Shown: positions 34,639 through 47,329 of the stretch, piece by piece | Numbering within the stretch: position 1 is the stretch's first letter | Layout: the number at the start of each line of letters is the position of its first letter | DNA from: Plazaster borealis | Lineage: Eukaryota; Echinodermata; Asteroidea; Forcipulatida; Labidiasteridae | Direction of reading: 5' to 3' | DNA: 64,000 nucleotides | NCBI GenBank assembly: GCA_021014325.1 | Contig: CM037461.1 | Coordinates: forward strand, 6,663,501-6,727,500 | Program-made: the position numbers and the translations under genes | Notes under the pieces: generated by a model | Told to the model about the DNA's origin: nothing | Seen by the model: only the letters and a program-made list of their open reading frames with translations | Databases searched by the model: none

Positions 34639-35150
34639 TCAACCCTTTGCATGCCATCGGCGTCTGGAGTATATAACCGATCTTAACTCAGTGATTTCTG
34701 GAAAATTATTTACCCCTGACCTTCCCAACACGTTTATTCGGCTGAATACGTTGACCCCCCCCCCCCTATCGCTACAAAGCTTCATTTTATAATTTTGTTT
34801 CGTTATAATCTCCCGTTCAAACTATGGGTTTGCTCGTGCGTTAAAACAAAGAGACGTCAACAATGGATGCCCAAGCTGCATTTCGGGAGTTTTTCGATGA
34901 TTCGGACTCCGGAGATTCGGACTTTGAAGAGTCTTTTCTCGATGATTATCGCAACGAAGGTGAAGGTACATGCGATGGTAATTTACATTTACATGATGTA
35001 GGAGCTGAGTCAAACAGCATCGATGGGTCCAAATCGAACGGTTCCCCCCATTGAAAATCAACTGCGAGTGGGTGGTGACGATGAGATGCGTGGTGTTTTT
35101 CGGAGAGCGTACGATGGTGACTGGTTGGTTTAAAAAAAATATATATATGA
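34639..35150 (+). mobile_element. piggyBac-like 5' end with transposase N-terminus
   Basis: This block is absent from the otherwise parallel segment at 47260. It begins TCAACCCTTTGCATGCCA, close to the CCCTTTGC-type ends of piggyBac elements with TTAA changed to TCAA. About 220 bp later a 63-codon ORF (34863-35054) encodes an acidic start (AFREFFDDSDSGDSDFEES), typical of piggyBac transposase N-termini. The catalytic part and right end are missing. The family call is from end and N-terminal resemblance only. Confidence 0.5.
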
Positions 35151-35159
35151 AACAAACAA

Positions 35160-37480
35160 AAATGAGAAAACAATTCTGACAATCTGATGTGGACGATCAT
35201 TGCTAATAACACGGTTGATACAGATAGCCAACTTAGTTGTATGTAACAAAGTAAAACAACCAGTTTAGAAGGAATGATTGTATTGATTAGTGGAACAGTA
35301 TTTAAAAAAAGTTGTTTTATGTATTCATGATTTTTTTTAATAACTTAATGTGTTTTTAAATTTACGAGCGGAAGTCAAATATGTGAACTCGAAATTCAAA
35401 TAATTGTTATTGTCACTGGTCTTAATGACCAAAAAAAAAACGATCAGAAAGTTTAACAGGGAGTTTAAGAATGGATTGTTTGAAAAGGATTTTATCTTTG
35501 AATTTACTTAGTTGTCTTAATCTTATTGTTTTGTATGTAAACCTTAGATTAGTGAAAAAAACAAATGATGTTTTAAAACATCATGCCAAGTATTATGAAA
35601 TATTGTGGAAGAGAAAGTGAAAATCGGATTGTCGTTAAACAATTTCGACACTGCTTCATTTTAAGAACGGTCCAAAAAATTAACCATGGTTTCAAAAACA
35701 TTAATATTTAGACATTGATTATGTAGATATTAGTTCTAAGAAGGACCGGCGTGAAAGTTTGTTAGAGTCTGGACGTTTCGATAGTCTCTTTTTTGTTTCA
35801 AGCATTGTCTAATCACACTGTTGATACCGATAGACAACTAAGTTGTGTGTATAACAAATGGCTCTGACATTCATTTTAATTGCGTTTTGACGAGGAAATA
35901 TTTACAAAAATCGTTAATACACATTTATTATGTTAAAATTAGTTCCAAGAAGGCCCGACGTGAAGGTATCTTGAAGTCTCGACGTTTCGACTGTCTGAGT
36001 TTGACGATCATTGTCTAATCACACGGTTGATACCGACAGCCAATTAGGTTGTTTGATGGTTTTAAAAAAATGATTGAAACAATTAAAAGATAAAGCTAAA
36101 TTCTTTTTATGGAATAATCAATGTGTGTTTTAAATTTTACTCAGTGGAAGTCCAATTTTGGAACTTGAAATTCAATCATTTGTTATTGTCACTGGTCTTA
36201 ATGACACACACAAAATTATCAGAAAATTCAACAGAGCGTTTAAGAAAAGACTTTTTGAATAAGGATTTTCTCTTTTAAATTACATAATTGTTTAAATAAT
36301 ATTGTTACGTATGTCAACCTTAGATTATTTATTTTGTTACATTCAGCCAAGTAATTTGAAACATTGAAAAGAAAATATAAAAATCAGACTGTCGTTTAAA
36401 CAATTTTTTAAACTGCTTCATTTAAAAAAAGGTCAACAGATTTGACCATGGTTCAATTTTTTTTAACACACATTAGTATGTAGACATTAGTTCTAAGAAG
36501 GACCGGCATGAAGGTATGCTAGGGTGTCGACGTTTCAACAGTCTGATTTTAAAGATCTTTTGACGATAATTTTCCAATCTTACGTTTGATTTTGATATCC
36601 AACTAAGTAGCTCTGCACTTCTTGCAGGAAAAAAATACTGAGCACTTTGATACGCCCATCGGGTGTGATAAAGCGCTATATAATAACTCAATATTAATAT
36701 TATTATAAGTTGTGTGTAGAATAAAAGTTTCTGAAGAAATATTTGCAACGATCGTTATAACAGCAAAACACAATTTATATAATAATCAATGTGCGTTTTA
36801 AATTTGAAAAAGCCGAAGTCAAATGTGTGAACTGGAAATTAAAACATTTATTATAGAGAGGACGTTTAGAGAAGGTTTTTCTTTTTTTGTACTTACATTT
36901 TTGTCTTAATCTTATTGTTATGTATGTACACCTTAGATTTATGAAGATAAATAAATGATAGTTTAAATCATTTTGCCAAGTCTTATGAAATTTTGAGAAG
37001 AAAATGTGAAAATCAGATTTCGTTTAAACGATTTCTACACTGCTTCATATTATGAACGGTCAACAGATTTAGCTTTAATTCAAAATCATTAATACACAAT
37101 TGTTAAGAAGACATTAGTTCTAAAAAGGACCGGCGTGAAGGTATGTTAGAGTGTTGACGTTTCGACAGTCCGATTTTTACAATCATTGTCTAATATTACG
37201 TTTGATACTGATAGTCAACAAGGTTGAGTGTGGAACAAATATTTCTCAAGAAATAATTGCAATGATCAGTTGAACAGCAACTTTTGTTCTAGAATAATCA
37301 ATGTGCGTTTTAAATTTGAAGAAGCGGAAGTCAAATGTGTGAACTGGAAACTGAAACACGCCACAGGTCTGAATGACAAAAACAATGATCAGAAAGTTCA
37401 ACGGAGTGTTTAAGAAAAGACTTTTGGAGAAGGATTTTTTTCTTTTAATTTACTTAATAATTGTCATAATCTTATTTTTA
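35160..37480. repeat. Four-copy repeat of about 0.5-0.8 kb, segment 1
   Basis: Landmarks AATGTGYGTTTTAAATTT (about 35346, 36120, 36788, 37300) and AGGACCGGCGTGAAGGT-type (about 35743, 35955, 36500, 37127) recur in order. The array was duplicated as a whole and recurs at 47330-49720. No conserved frame. A SINE-like tail (AAAGCGCTATATAATAACTC) sits at 36670-36710. Confidence 0.75.
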
Positions 37481-40140
37481 TGTATGTAAACCTAAGATGA
37501 GTGTAAAAAAAACAAAAATCACTTTTAAATTTAATATAAACAAACATTTATTCACCCATCGGTCCAATTTCAGAAGGATGAAACTAAAGCGGCGTCTAGC
37601 ATCAAACCTAAGTTTTAGTCATCCGAGTGTTGGTTCGAATCCCGGTCGTGTTATAATGTTCTTTGGCAACCCACTAAACATTTAAAGTTTGACCCGTTAA
37701 AGTGCGATTTTTGTATTCATTTGTTTCTCTCATTTAAAAAAAAAAGCAACGTACATTGGAACGGAGAGTTTCCAAATTGTTTGAAAAGGCGTTAATACTT
37801 ACACGGTCATTACTTGGGAATACCTGATTAACTGTTGTTAAATGCAAATAATGTGATACAATAAACCAACGTATAAATACAAAGTGAACAACATCTTTGT
37901 TTGTATGTATTTGAATTTAACTATTGAAATATGTGATTGGTCAGACTGTTTTGTTTATTGTTGATGTTGTGTTGGCAGAAAGACTTAAATTTTCAATAAT
38001 GGCTTTTCGACAAGAGTTGTGACGATATCAATGCTTCAGGTTTGCAGTCAACACACACACTCCACAGGAAATTATTCTCAAAGTGGACCAAGGCTTAGTA
38101 GCTTAATTTAGAAGAGGCCAAAGTGATGTAAGACAGAACTAACTGCGATCTAAATGGTTATATCCATAAAAGCAACCCAATTAAATGTAAAATATGCCTT
38201 GTTTTAACCCTGCCTGACGACACCATTACAAAAAAATCTCATGTCTACACAACGGACACTTGTCAAGTGCCCGTTTTGATATTAGCCCAAACCATTAAAT
38301 ATAGACCCTTCTGAGTAAATAAAATAAATTTAAGCAAATTTCTTTTTAGATGACCCCACATTTGTCTCTTTGTAGAGTTTAACAAACTCACACGCTTACA
38401 GTCTCGGACAGTTTTCAATAATACGGGAGGGGGGCACTATGTGCCCTTGTGAATAAAAACAACATTTTGAAAATGCGTTGCAACACTGCAAGGAATATAG
38501 CATTTTCCCCAAGCAAATTCTGTAATTTTCCACTAGACTAATGTCAAATCTCAACAATGTGTGGTCGAAATCGGAGCACTACCATTAATGGGCTATGAGC
38601 TATCAAAATTATGGTTTATTTTCAAAGTCCCAAAACACCCCTCTTTGAATTAAATGGTATTACCCACCCATATACCTGGTGATTATTTGTATACATACAA
38701 TTCAGCCTCTAAAGACCTACCTATCCATAAATTTTAAAGAAATTACTTCTCTACATATTGTTAATAATGGTAACGCGGCCTTGAAAAAAAGGTAAATTTC
38801 ACTATAATTCCAAAATCGAAAAATGGCAAAATCACTCCAAAATGACTAATCGGTTTTTGCCATGGCAACGAAGTAACTTTTTTATTTTCCACCATATTTG
38901 TTACTTTTGGGCCAAGGTCCATGAAATATAAAATATGATGGCAATCGATTTGTTTGGCCGTGGCCAGCATTTTCTTCAAAAAATTGATATTTACAGTCTC
39001 TTACTCTTACTTGTGAATGAAACTGCACTTGTTGATGATTTGATAGCTGAACGTCACGTGTCACCCTGTTGGTCCATTCAGCGCTCAGATGATAACGTCA
39101 ATGCGGCCCATACCTCGTGAGCAGGTGCAGACTGCGTTCCGAGCAACGTACCGCTCACGTCTGCACATGGTGCACCAGTGCACTGGGAAATCCAGGTATA
39201 CCACACCGTTATTGAGTATTATTTATTTGTTTTGTTTATTCTGGCAATAACAAGGGATACCAAGACTTGACTAGCATTGTAAACTGTAGGCATGCGGATA
39301 TGTACCTGAGGTGAAACACAATTAAAAAAATATATATAGTATACAGTGTGTTCTGTGAGTTCAAACAATTGTTGGACACAACCAAATGGTTTTCCGTAGG
39401 TGTTTGGCATTTCGGATCGTTTTACCCCAATTTTGAAGGGATTGCGTACTAGCAATCCAACCTCGTCCCCCATGATGTGTCGAGCAGTACGAGGTTGACC
39501 GCTCTCTCACCCTGGTATTGGATCAGTTGCACATCCAACATTTTTGGATACGTAAATGCAAATTAGAATAGTCTGGCTGCTTTTCGAAATTCACATCTTC
39601 TTCATAGACTCGTGGTCCGGTACCAGGTTTAAAATCCTGTTTGTATATTGGTTGCCGGCCGGCTGTTTTGACAAAGGTAAACATTTGGTTTTGGTGATAA
39701 AACAAACGTATAAACATTGAGACACCGACTTAGGTAGCAGTATGGAGGTAGAGTGCACTTAGTTCTTTTAACATGTAGTTAGTCACTGTCGACTGCTGTG
39801 AACATGGTGAATACCGAATGAGTACAACTTAACATGTTTACGTTAGACTTTTGTTCACCAGTCGTTGTCCAATCAGGGTCCAAGTAAGGAGTTTCCCTCC
39901 CAGGGTTTACTATTGTAAACATGGTTTGGAAATAAAGTAAACCACGGGGACGAGGTTGCCAGCAACCTTATTGTTATCATCATAAGAAGGATTTGATATC
40001 TGTTTCCCAAATAGTTTGGGTATAAGGATAAACATGGATACAACTACAGCTTGTTAACAAATGAGCTTCGTGCACAGACTTTAGTGCCATTGGGGCTGAA
40101 AGGGTTTTAAACGGTCGAAGTACAGCCAGTAATTCAATGA
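37481..40140. repeat. Segmental duplication, segment 1, gene-free part
   Basis: Aligns throughout with 49720-52480. It contains a tRNA-like 3' piece with a B box GGTTCGAATCC at about 37631. No conserved coding frame: frames open in one copy are broken in the other. Confidence 0.7.
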
Positions 40141-40155
40141 CATTATCATAATGGG

Positions 40156-40450
40156 CGTGTCGTGGCCGAGTGGTTCTGGTGTGTCTGGTCAGCAGGGTGT
40201 GGGTTCGAGTTCCGGTCGTGGCACTTGTGTCCCTGAGCAACATAATTGCTTTGTTTTTCGTATGGGACATTAGGCCTTAGGTCTCGTGTACGTGTACTAT
40301 CATTGGTTGTGCACGTTCAAGAACCCATAGCACTTATCGTGGAAGAGTAGGCTGGGGTTAACCCCGGTGTTTCTGCTTCACATAGTAAGCACCCTTGTTT
40401 ACAGGTTTCCTTATGCTTGCGAGCTACAGTGATTAAGTTCACATATGAGG
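40156..40450 (+). mobile_element. tRNA-Leu-derived SINE, segment 1 copy
   Basis: A box TGGCCGAGTGG, B box GGTTCGAGTTCC (about 40202-40213), then the CACTTGTG...GAGCAA body. Compared with 52485 it has lost 19 bp between the A box and the anticodon loop, between short TTCTGG/AGTT repeats. It lies in the same paralogous context, so the insertion predates the segmental duplication. Confidence 0.8.
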
Positions 40451-40514
40451 CATCCCTGGTTTCATTACCAGAAATTTATAATAATAATACTAATAATAAT
40501 AAATTATTCTTACC

Positions 40515-40710
40515 AATAAGAATCGTGACAATATTGCAGATCCACGCCACTGTGCGGTGAAGCATGAAAATGCCTGGTGGTTTTATGGCTGCGTCTTTTC
40601 ACATCTAAATGGCAAATTTCCACCAGGGAGACGTTGTACAGGATATAATTGGAAAGGATATTATTACTCCCGTAAGAACTTTAGAATGGAATACAAAGGT
40701 TGCAATTAAG
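40515..40710 (+). pseudogene. Lectin FBG-domain fragment e
   Basis: One frame reads DPRHCAVKHENAWWFYGC, then SHLNGKFPPG, then a broken YNWKGYYYSRKNF. This is the C-terminal third of an FBG domain, but from a lineage different from the four genes (FYGC and SHLNGKF instead of NYCHHANLNGKY). Stops at 40710. Confidence 0.75.
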
Positions 40711-40824
40711 AAAATATATTGAGTATCAGACAAAATATGCTTCAATGTATCCCCGACGCAACGTTAATACCTATAATTGAAATTGTTGCTGTACCCTTTG
40801 CTAAAATAACATAGGATTCGAGCT

Positions 40825-41000
40825 GCCCTCTAGCTACCGAGTAAGCTCGGTGGTGTATTGGTAAGACATCTGCTCTAGAATGGCAAAAGTCGTAGTTTCT
40901 TATCCCATCCAAGTTATGTCTGTGTTTTCCCCCACAGGCCTCTGGAAAGTACCGAATATTTAGTGCTTTACACACATCAGTGTATGGGTAAAGCCAAATA
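40825..41000 (+). mobile_element. Second tRNA-derived SINE family, copy 2
   Basis: Shares GTAAGACATCTGCTCTAG and the CACATCAGTGTATGGGTAAA tail with 26796-26970. The B box is mutated. Confidence 0.6.
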
Positions 41001-41149
41001 ATATTCAGAAATCTGGTGTTTTTAAAAATTAAGTTACAGCCAGTACTTCAATGACATTTCAAATAACCGAGACTGTAGGAACTTTGTACATAATTTTTGC
41101 GAAACCCTTAAAAAGACTACTTTCGGTTTCAATTTATTGACAACAAACA

Positions 41150-43150
41150 TAACCCCTTCTAACTTTGGTCCATTCTAAGAAAAGCTACTACAGCTAAACT
41201 TTGCAAAGTTCCCAACAGTCTCAATGTGAATGATGCTATACCGGTACTAATCAAACCTAAAGAAATAGCCCAGGCATTGAATGGTTTTGTTGTGTCTATC
41301 GGAGCAAAGAGAAAGGACCACGGAAGGAGTTTGAACCTTCCGGGCAGTAACAACAGAGATCAATGGGCCGCACGAACCTCTGTGTAGGTTGTGCAACGCC
41401 GCATTTTACACTGGTAAACTGCAACTTATTTGGCCCCTTCATTGGATAATTCTGTGTCATTATTTTCTGACGTCATTTTCTGCAAGATTCCACAATAATA
41501 TAGTATTTCGCCTCGAATAAGACTCCATCGCATGTGCAATCGAGTACAGTACACCCTGGTTCATAAGCCACAGAGAATCGCGAAGATTTTAATGACAGCT
41601 ATCTGTCAATGTTTTTATTTTATTTTATCAACCACAGTTCAGGAAATTTACACAAAAATCTTAAAAATTCACGGGAGAATTATGACTTTTGTTAAAATGT
41701 TTGTTAAAATTTACATAAATACAATTTTCATTCATTTTCTGGATCGACAAGTTGCAACTTCTCCCGAGGTCCTTCCTCTATGATTGGACTAAGGGTATGT
41801 AGTAAGTTCCAAAACAATCGGAACCTGTTTTTGATATTGTTGCAACTTCTGACAAAATTTCATAATCTCTGAGATTCCTGTTAATTTTGTTTCGAAACAA
41901 CTTAACAATCTCAACGTTATCAAGGCTATCGGTCTTGACGGGATTAGTGCAAGATTGCCACACCTGTTATGGCTGGGTCTTTATGCAAGCTAAATAACAT
42001 CTATTATGGAGTCTGTGGTACCAGATGAATGGAAATGTGCCAGATTACTCCCCTCTATAAAGACGGCAATTTGAATGAGTTAAGTTATTATCGCCCGATT
42101 TCCGTGCTCCAAATTGTAATCACAATCTTTGAGAAGGCAGTTCAAATACAGGTTTACGACTTCTTGCATATCTCTGGCCTTTTGTGTTCTCAGCAATCTG
42201 ATGTTCAAAACTGAGATTGAAACTACTTTGAACTCAGAACTGAAGGATATTAATGAATGGCTTAGTTTGTAAAAACTTAGTTTGAATACATGTAAAACTC
42301 ATCGTATGTTGGTTAATACTTCTCTTAAACTTGCTTTAAAAAAGGCCTCCTGTTAAATATTAAAAGAGAGGCTTAATTAGACAGTATTAGTATTTTTTAA
42401 GTATTTGACGGGATGGATTGATTAAAATCTTAACTGGCATTAAAAAACTGCCAATGAGATATCTAGTAGGTTAGCTCTGCATAGGCGACTTGGTCAATTT
42501 TTATTTAGTAATTCTATGAAGATTCTTTGTAATTCTTGGTTTTACCCCCACTTTGAGTATTGTAGCCCATTATGGATCCCTGGATGTACTCTGCAGGTTA
42601 AACATATCAGACAACACAAGCAGCTTGCTAGAATTTCACCTGGTGTGGACTACACCACTCTACTGTAGAATTGTACAAGCAACTTATATGGGTACTCTCC
42701 GGGATTGCTCCGGATTATTTAACTAACCAATTATTCACTCTTTCTAGTTGTTTACATTGTTACAATACACGTACTTCAAAAAACGAAAATGTGTGTTTGC
42801 CTCGACCAAGAACGGAAGCTGGTAAACAATGTGAAAATGGCCAGCAACATACACATTTTTAAAGTCCTTTACATTTGAGTTGGGGAAGGGGCAAGGGCTG
42901 CGCCTACTTTGGTTAAGTTGCACGGAGCCTTTTTATCCAGGTATTTTAGGTGTATTTAATCTTGTAAACCCTTTTACACTCTGAATATTTTTAATATTTT
43001 TTTTAATTTTAATATTTTTGGGGTTCTTTAATGTGTGTAATTTGTGTTTATTGTATTCTGACCCCATGCCCCAACAGGGAGATTATTTTAACTGATGGGG
43101 CTGCCCTGGTTAAACAAGACGAAATAAATAAAATAAATCAATAAATAAAT
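41150..43150 (+). mobile_element. Non-LTR retrotransposon remnant (CR1/L2-like), with A-rich tail
   Basis: Translated pieces in order: PKEIAQALNGFVVSIGAK (about 41250-41310), ITPLYKDGNLNELSYYRPIS (42041-42100), LKDINEWLSL, FYPHFEYCSPLW (about 42540-42575) and ELYKQLIWVLSGIAPDYLT with YNTRTSKNE (about 42668-42790). Many stops and frameshifts. The 3' end is an (AAATA)-like repeat at 43120-43150. It is absent from segment 2, so it inserted after duplication or was lost there. It lies between lectin fragments e and f. Confidence 0.8.
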
Positions 43151-43164
43151 ATACATTTTCGTAA

Positions 43165-43400
43165 TGGGCGTCCAATCTTACTAATACAAATCGGGACAAT
43201 ATTGCAGATCCACGCCACTGTGCGGTGAAGCGTGAAGTTGCCTGGTGGTTTTATGGCTGCGTCTATTCACATCTGAATGGTAAATTTCCTCTACGGGAGA
43301 CGAGGTACAATTTCAGGATATAATTGGAAAGGATATTATTACTCCCGTAAGACATTTAGCATGGAAAACAAAGGTTCCAATCAAGAAAATAAAATGAGTA
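43165..43400 (+). pseudogene. Lectin FBG-domain fragment f
   Basis: Begins with AATGGGCGTCCAATC (NGRP, as in the intact genes before the calcium loop). After a frame change it reads DPRHCAVKREVAWWFYGC and YSHLNGKFP, then the YNWKGYYYSRK remnant. Closer to fragment g than to e. Confidence 0.75.
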
Positions 43401-45200
43401 TAAGAAAAATTATACTTCGATGCACTGAGGCAAAATGAGAATTAATTTTTTTAACATGGTGCAGCCCTGTACATGGGGAATCCATGTATACTAGTACACC
43501 GTTATTGAGTATTAACTTATTTATTTATTTATTTTATAAATCATTCAAGTAATAACAAGGGATACCAAGAATTGACTAGCATTGTAAGTCGTACGCATGC
43601 GGATATATATGGGGATGAAAATAACAATTTGTTAAAACCCTTAAGTGATAGCAAATCTGCGGGGAGAGTTTTACGTGTTTGATGCAGAGAAATAATCGCA
43701 AACTCATACTTGTAATCAAGTGTACGTCATTAATTGTCGTAATGCCCTCTAAAGTTCCATTAAAACGGGTATGTTCGCGTCATTTGCACTTAACAATGGA
43801 CAATGTTCAAACCTCTTCAAATTCAGCATGTTTAATGCATTTCTATATACTGTGTACTAACCTCCAGGCATATTCGGCCTGTAATGTTTCTGCCGAGCCA
43901 CTATCACCACAATTTACTATGGGCGAGTAGACAGGCTTAAATTATTCCATTTTACGTTTTTGCAAGAAAAATTTGACATTATATGTACTTCAATTATTTA
44001 CCTATCACTCTAATATATATAAGTATTGCCACTTTTGATCAGGCCAAACATTCATTTAAAAATATTTCACTAAAGAAAGTGTCAACCTGTTGCTTGTTAA
44101 TTGTTTCAAATGAATAAACCATTAAAATCCTTAAGTACTTACCATGCCAGTCACCAACTGGCGAATTAAGCATTTCTGTTAATTACTCTTCGTATGAATT
44201 TAGTTAAAATCCCATTTTCCCTGACTTCCAAGAGAATACGCTTGAGAAATATCATTTACGGTTTGAGTGGCCATTGGTTTGTGGTTTGGCTGCTGGAAAT
44301 TTTACAACATAACTGGTCGGCGGTCTCAAGGGAATTTCCCATTGCTCGCACACTTAGCGTTTGGGTAATTGTATTCCCCAGTCAGTTACACACAGACGTG
44401 GTGGCTAGGTATTGTAAGGGTTTGTTTAGTATGTTGTTTGTTTGTGGCTCCATGGTAATAGTGAGTTGTAATACTCTGGTAGTCTATGTTTCCGTGTGGG
44501 GGGGGGGGGTAGGGGGTAGGGGCGGTGCTTTGGAGCCTGCCTGAAAACAGCTGTTTGACTATATTAAGTGGAGTGAAACGGTGTAAATATTCATGGATCT
44601 GCTCTGGAATGGTGAAATACAATCTTAATACTTTCTGAAAGACTGTGGGATTCTGTAAGCTAGTTTAACTTGGTATATGACTAGTATATCGATATAATCA
44701 TTGCCAGTTGACCTGGCAGTAGCCAACTGACACCGTATAGTTACACTGTCCCAATGGGACTGTGGTGTACTTAAAGTAAATACAAAACCAAAAATTGACG
44801 CACATCTTCCCTTGAACACGTGCAATCATGGATGATGAGAAGATTATGATTCTTCATGTCTGATGAGACTGGGACATAACTCGATTGTCAAAAGTCTGCT
44901 AATCTAGCTGCTAGGCATTAACAAGCTCGGCTCACATCTTTCCATCAGGGCTGCCAGTAAACCAGAAGTCTGTGAAAGGCTCTTAATTACCAAACGTACA
45001 CTAAGCTCGCGCAGTGCTTACATGTAAAGTATTTCGTTGTAAGTATTGATTGTGCGGTCCACACGACCATCTCAACTTGAAGGTCAATCCATATCAGGTT
45101 GGTGAAAAAGCTAAATAAAAGCAAAATTAATTCAAACCCTAAGTACAGGTATAAAGTACAAATAAAGAGCCTTAATAATAAGTCTGCAAAGTTAATGGAG
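43401..45200. other. Upstream region of lectin 3, no gene
   Basis: Parallels 55375-57830 and 10985-12050. It contains the empty MITE site TTAA at 44983-44986. A G-run lies at about 44497-44509. No gene is supported. Confidence 0.5.
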
Positions 45201-45205
45201 TTTGA

Positions 45206-45668
45206 CTAGATCGTGTGCACCTGGAACAGTACAGCAAATCAAATACCACCAGAGATAATTGTGTCGTTTACCTTCAAGAGTATAATTAAGGTTTGGTCGT
45301 TCGTTTATAATTATCTTATTGCTGTGGAAAAGTTGACGTCAATGGGTGGAGCTAACTGCATTAAAATTGTCTGCGACCAAATATTTATTTCATCCTAAGA
45401 GTTCACTTGCTTCGAAGACTAACTATCAGTGTCTTGTCAAAATGTGCTACTGTTTCGATCTCATTGCTGTGGAAACAGTGACGTCAACGGGTGGCGCTTA
45501 CTGCATTAAAACTATCTGCGACCAAAAATTTAGTTCATTTTATTAGATCAGTCGCGTCAAAGACTGTCAGTTTTAGGATAAATTTTCTACTGAAAGATCA
45601 GATTTGTTTTTATAAATGCATACCTGTTTTTCTGATACTTTATAAATTCTAATCCACGAGCGTTTATC
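45206..45668 (+). promoter_or_regulatory. Promoter of lectin 3 with a duplicated CRE block
   Basis: Two tandem copies of a block of about 145 bp each carry GCTGTGGAAA, TGACGTCA (45334-45341 and 45479-45486), GGGTGG and CTGCATTAAAA. Lectins 1 and 4 have one copy. TATAAAT at 45611 lies 58 bp before the ATG and is shared with lectin 4. Confidence 0.65.
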
Positions 45669-46651
45669 ATGGAAGTTATCTCCGGAATGTTTTTCTTATT
45701 TTGATGATACAAACCTGTCACAGTGCAAACCAACCACAGTTCATCGAAACTTTCTACTTTGCTGAAAACCGAGCCTTACTGAATCATGTGTTTCGGTGGA
45801 AGACTGTATCTTCTCCTGTGATCTGTGGACGAGACTGTTCTATGGACCCACACTGTGGATCCTTCAACGATAACATCATAAAACGTATTTGTGTGTTGAA
45901 TAATGCCACCAGAGTTCACAGCCCAGATAACTTTGTTAAGCTGCAAGGAAGTGCCTACTATGATGAGAATGTGAACAACCCTTCGATTTCAGCACCCAAC
46001 AATGGACATTACAGCAGTTGTCTGATGATGTACCAAGCTGGTTACCGTGACAGTGGCATATACACCATATTTCATACACGTCTGACTGATGGGTTACAGG
46101 TTTATTGTGATATGGAGACAGATGGAGGAGGCTGGATCGTGTTCCAGAGGAGACAAGATGGCTCTGTTGATTTTTACCGTAACTGGACTGAATACCAATC
46201 TGGGTTTGGTGATAAACAAACTGAATTCTGGTTAGGGAATGATATCCTGCGTGACCTTACTGGATCAGGACACTGGCAACTCAGAGTAGATATGGAAGAT
46301 TGGGAATCCAAAAAAGGTTGGGTTTCTTACGGTGAGTCTAAGGTTACAGGGGACAAATACACTCTCAATGTTGGTTTATATGATGTTCAGAGTACAGCAG
46401 GCTATTCAATGGCAACTCATAATGGGCATCCATTCACTACCAAGGACCAGGACAATGATGCAGCGTCACTTAAATGTGCTGAGAAATATAACGGTGCATG
46501 GTGGTATAATCATTGCCATACTGCTAATCTGAATGGTAAATACTACCAACATGCAGATGTGTCGTTTGGACAAGGAATACAATGGAGAGGCTGGAAAGGT
46601 GTGTATTACTCCCTCAAGAAATGCAGCATGAAAATACGGCAAGTAATATAA
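45669..46651 (+). CDS. PAN/apple-like plus fibrinogen-domain lectin, copy 3 (signal peptide frameshifted)
   Basis: The ancestral start at 45669 is in the conserved ATCATGG context, but one base is missing in the hydrophobic core relative to lectins 1 and 4, so this frame stops after 11 codons. The remaining frame is open from an internal ATG at 45704 to 46651 (315 residues) and keeps the PAN Cys pattern, GGGW, KDQDND and AWWYNHCHTANLNG. A protein from 45704 would lack a full signal peptide. AATAAA lies at 46781. Either a recent pseudogene or an assembly error in an otherwise intact gene. Confidence 0.75.
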
Positions 46652-46984
46652 ACTCAAACTTTACCACGAGTTAGAACTTTAAACATTGGGAAGAATATTT
46701 TCACACAAGAAATTAACCTTGAATATCATGTTGATCCTTAACTTGTTCAGACCCTTAATTTGAACACAAAGGTTTAAGTAAATAAAACAAAGGCATAACT
46801 AACAGTAGGCTTTTTTGCAGTACCGTACCTAGCCATTTTTCTGTGGGGGTGGACAAGTTGGGCCAAATGCCTCTTTGCAAGGGGAAATATTGGACGAACG
46901 TAAATTAGCACAAAGCATAATCTTCCACGTCACTGTTTTATCATCGTGTTTATATTATATCGTGCGTTAAAAAAAAAATGGCAA

Positions 46985-47172
46985 CGTGGTCTTCTCTCGA
47001 CCAATCAGAATGGATAAACTATGATTCAAACGGCCATCCATTCAGTATTACGGAACAGGACAATAATGCATTGGATAATCATAATAATTATGATTATATA
47101 AACTCCAACCCTTACCAATGGTTTGAACCAGGATTGATTGACTTGTTGAACTGGAAAGGTTGTTTTCACTGA
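46985..47172 (+). pseudogene. Lectin FBG-domain fragment d
   Basis: One open frame keeps SNGHPFSITEQDNNALDNH, then NPYQWFEPGLIDLLNWKGCFH and a stop. The calcium loop is altered (EQDNN) and the Cys/Trp pocket is missing. Paralog of fragment c. Confidence 0.7.
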
Positions 47173-47329
47173 AGTAAGAAATACCCCAGGAAAATGCAAC
47201 TCATATAAATTGATATCGACCGAGACTCTCAATATCAACACAAAGAATAAAACACAGCAAGGGTAGGCTTTTTACTCAAATGAAAATTCTAACAATTAAA
47301 ACAAAATCAGAAAAAGAAAAAAAAATATT

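Noticed and set aside
44194..44544. 116-codon ORF
   Set aside because: It ends in a G-run-derived glycine stretch, resembles no family and shows no conserved partner in the other segments.
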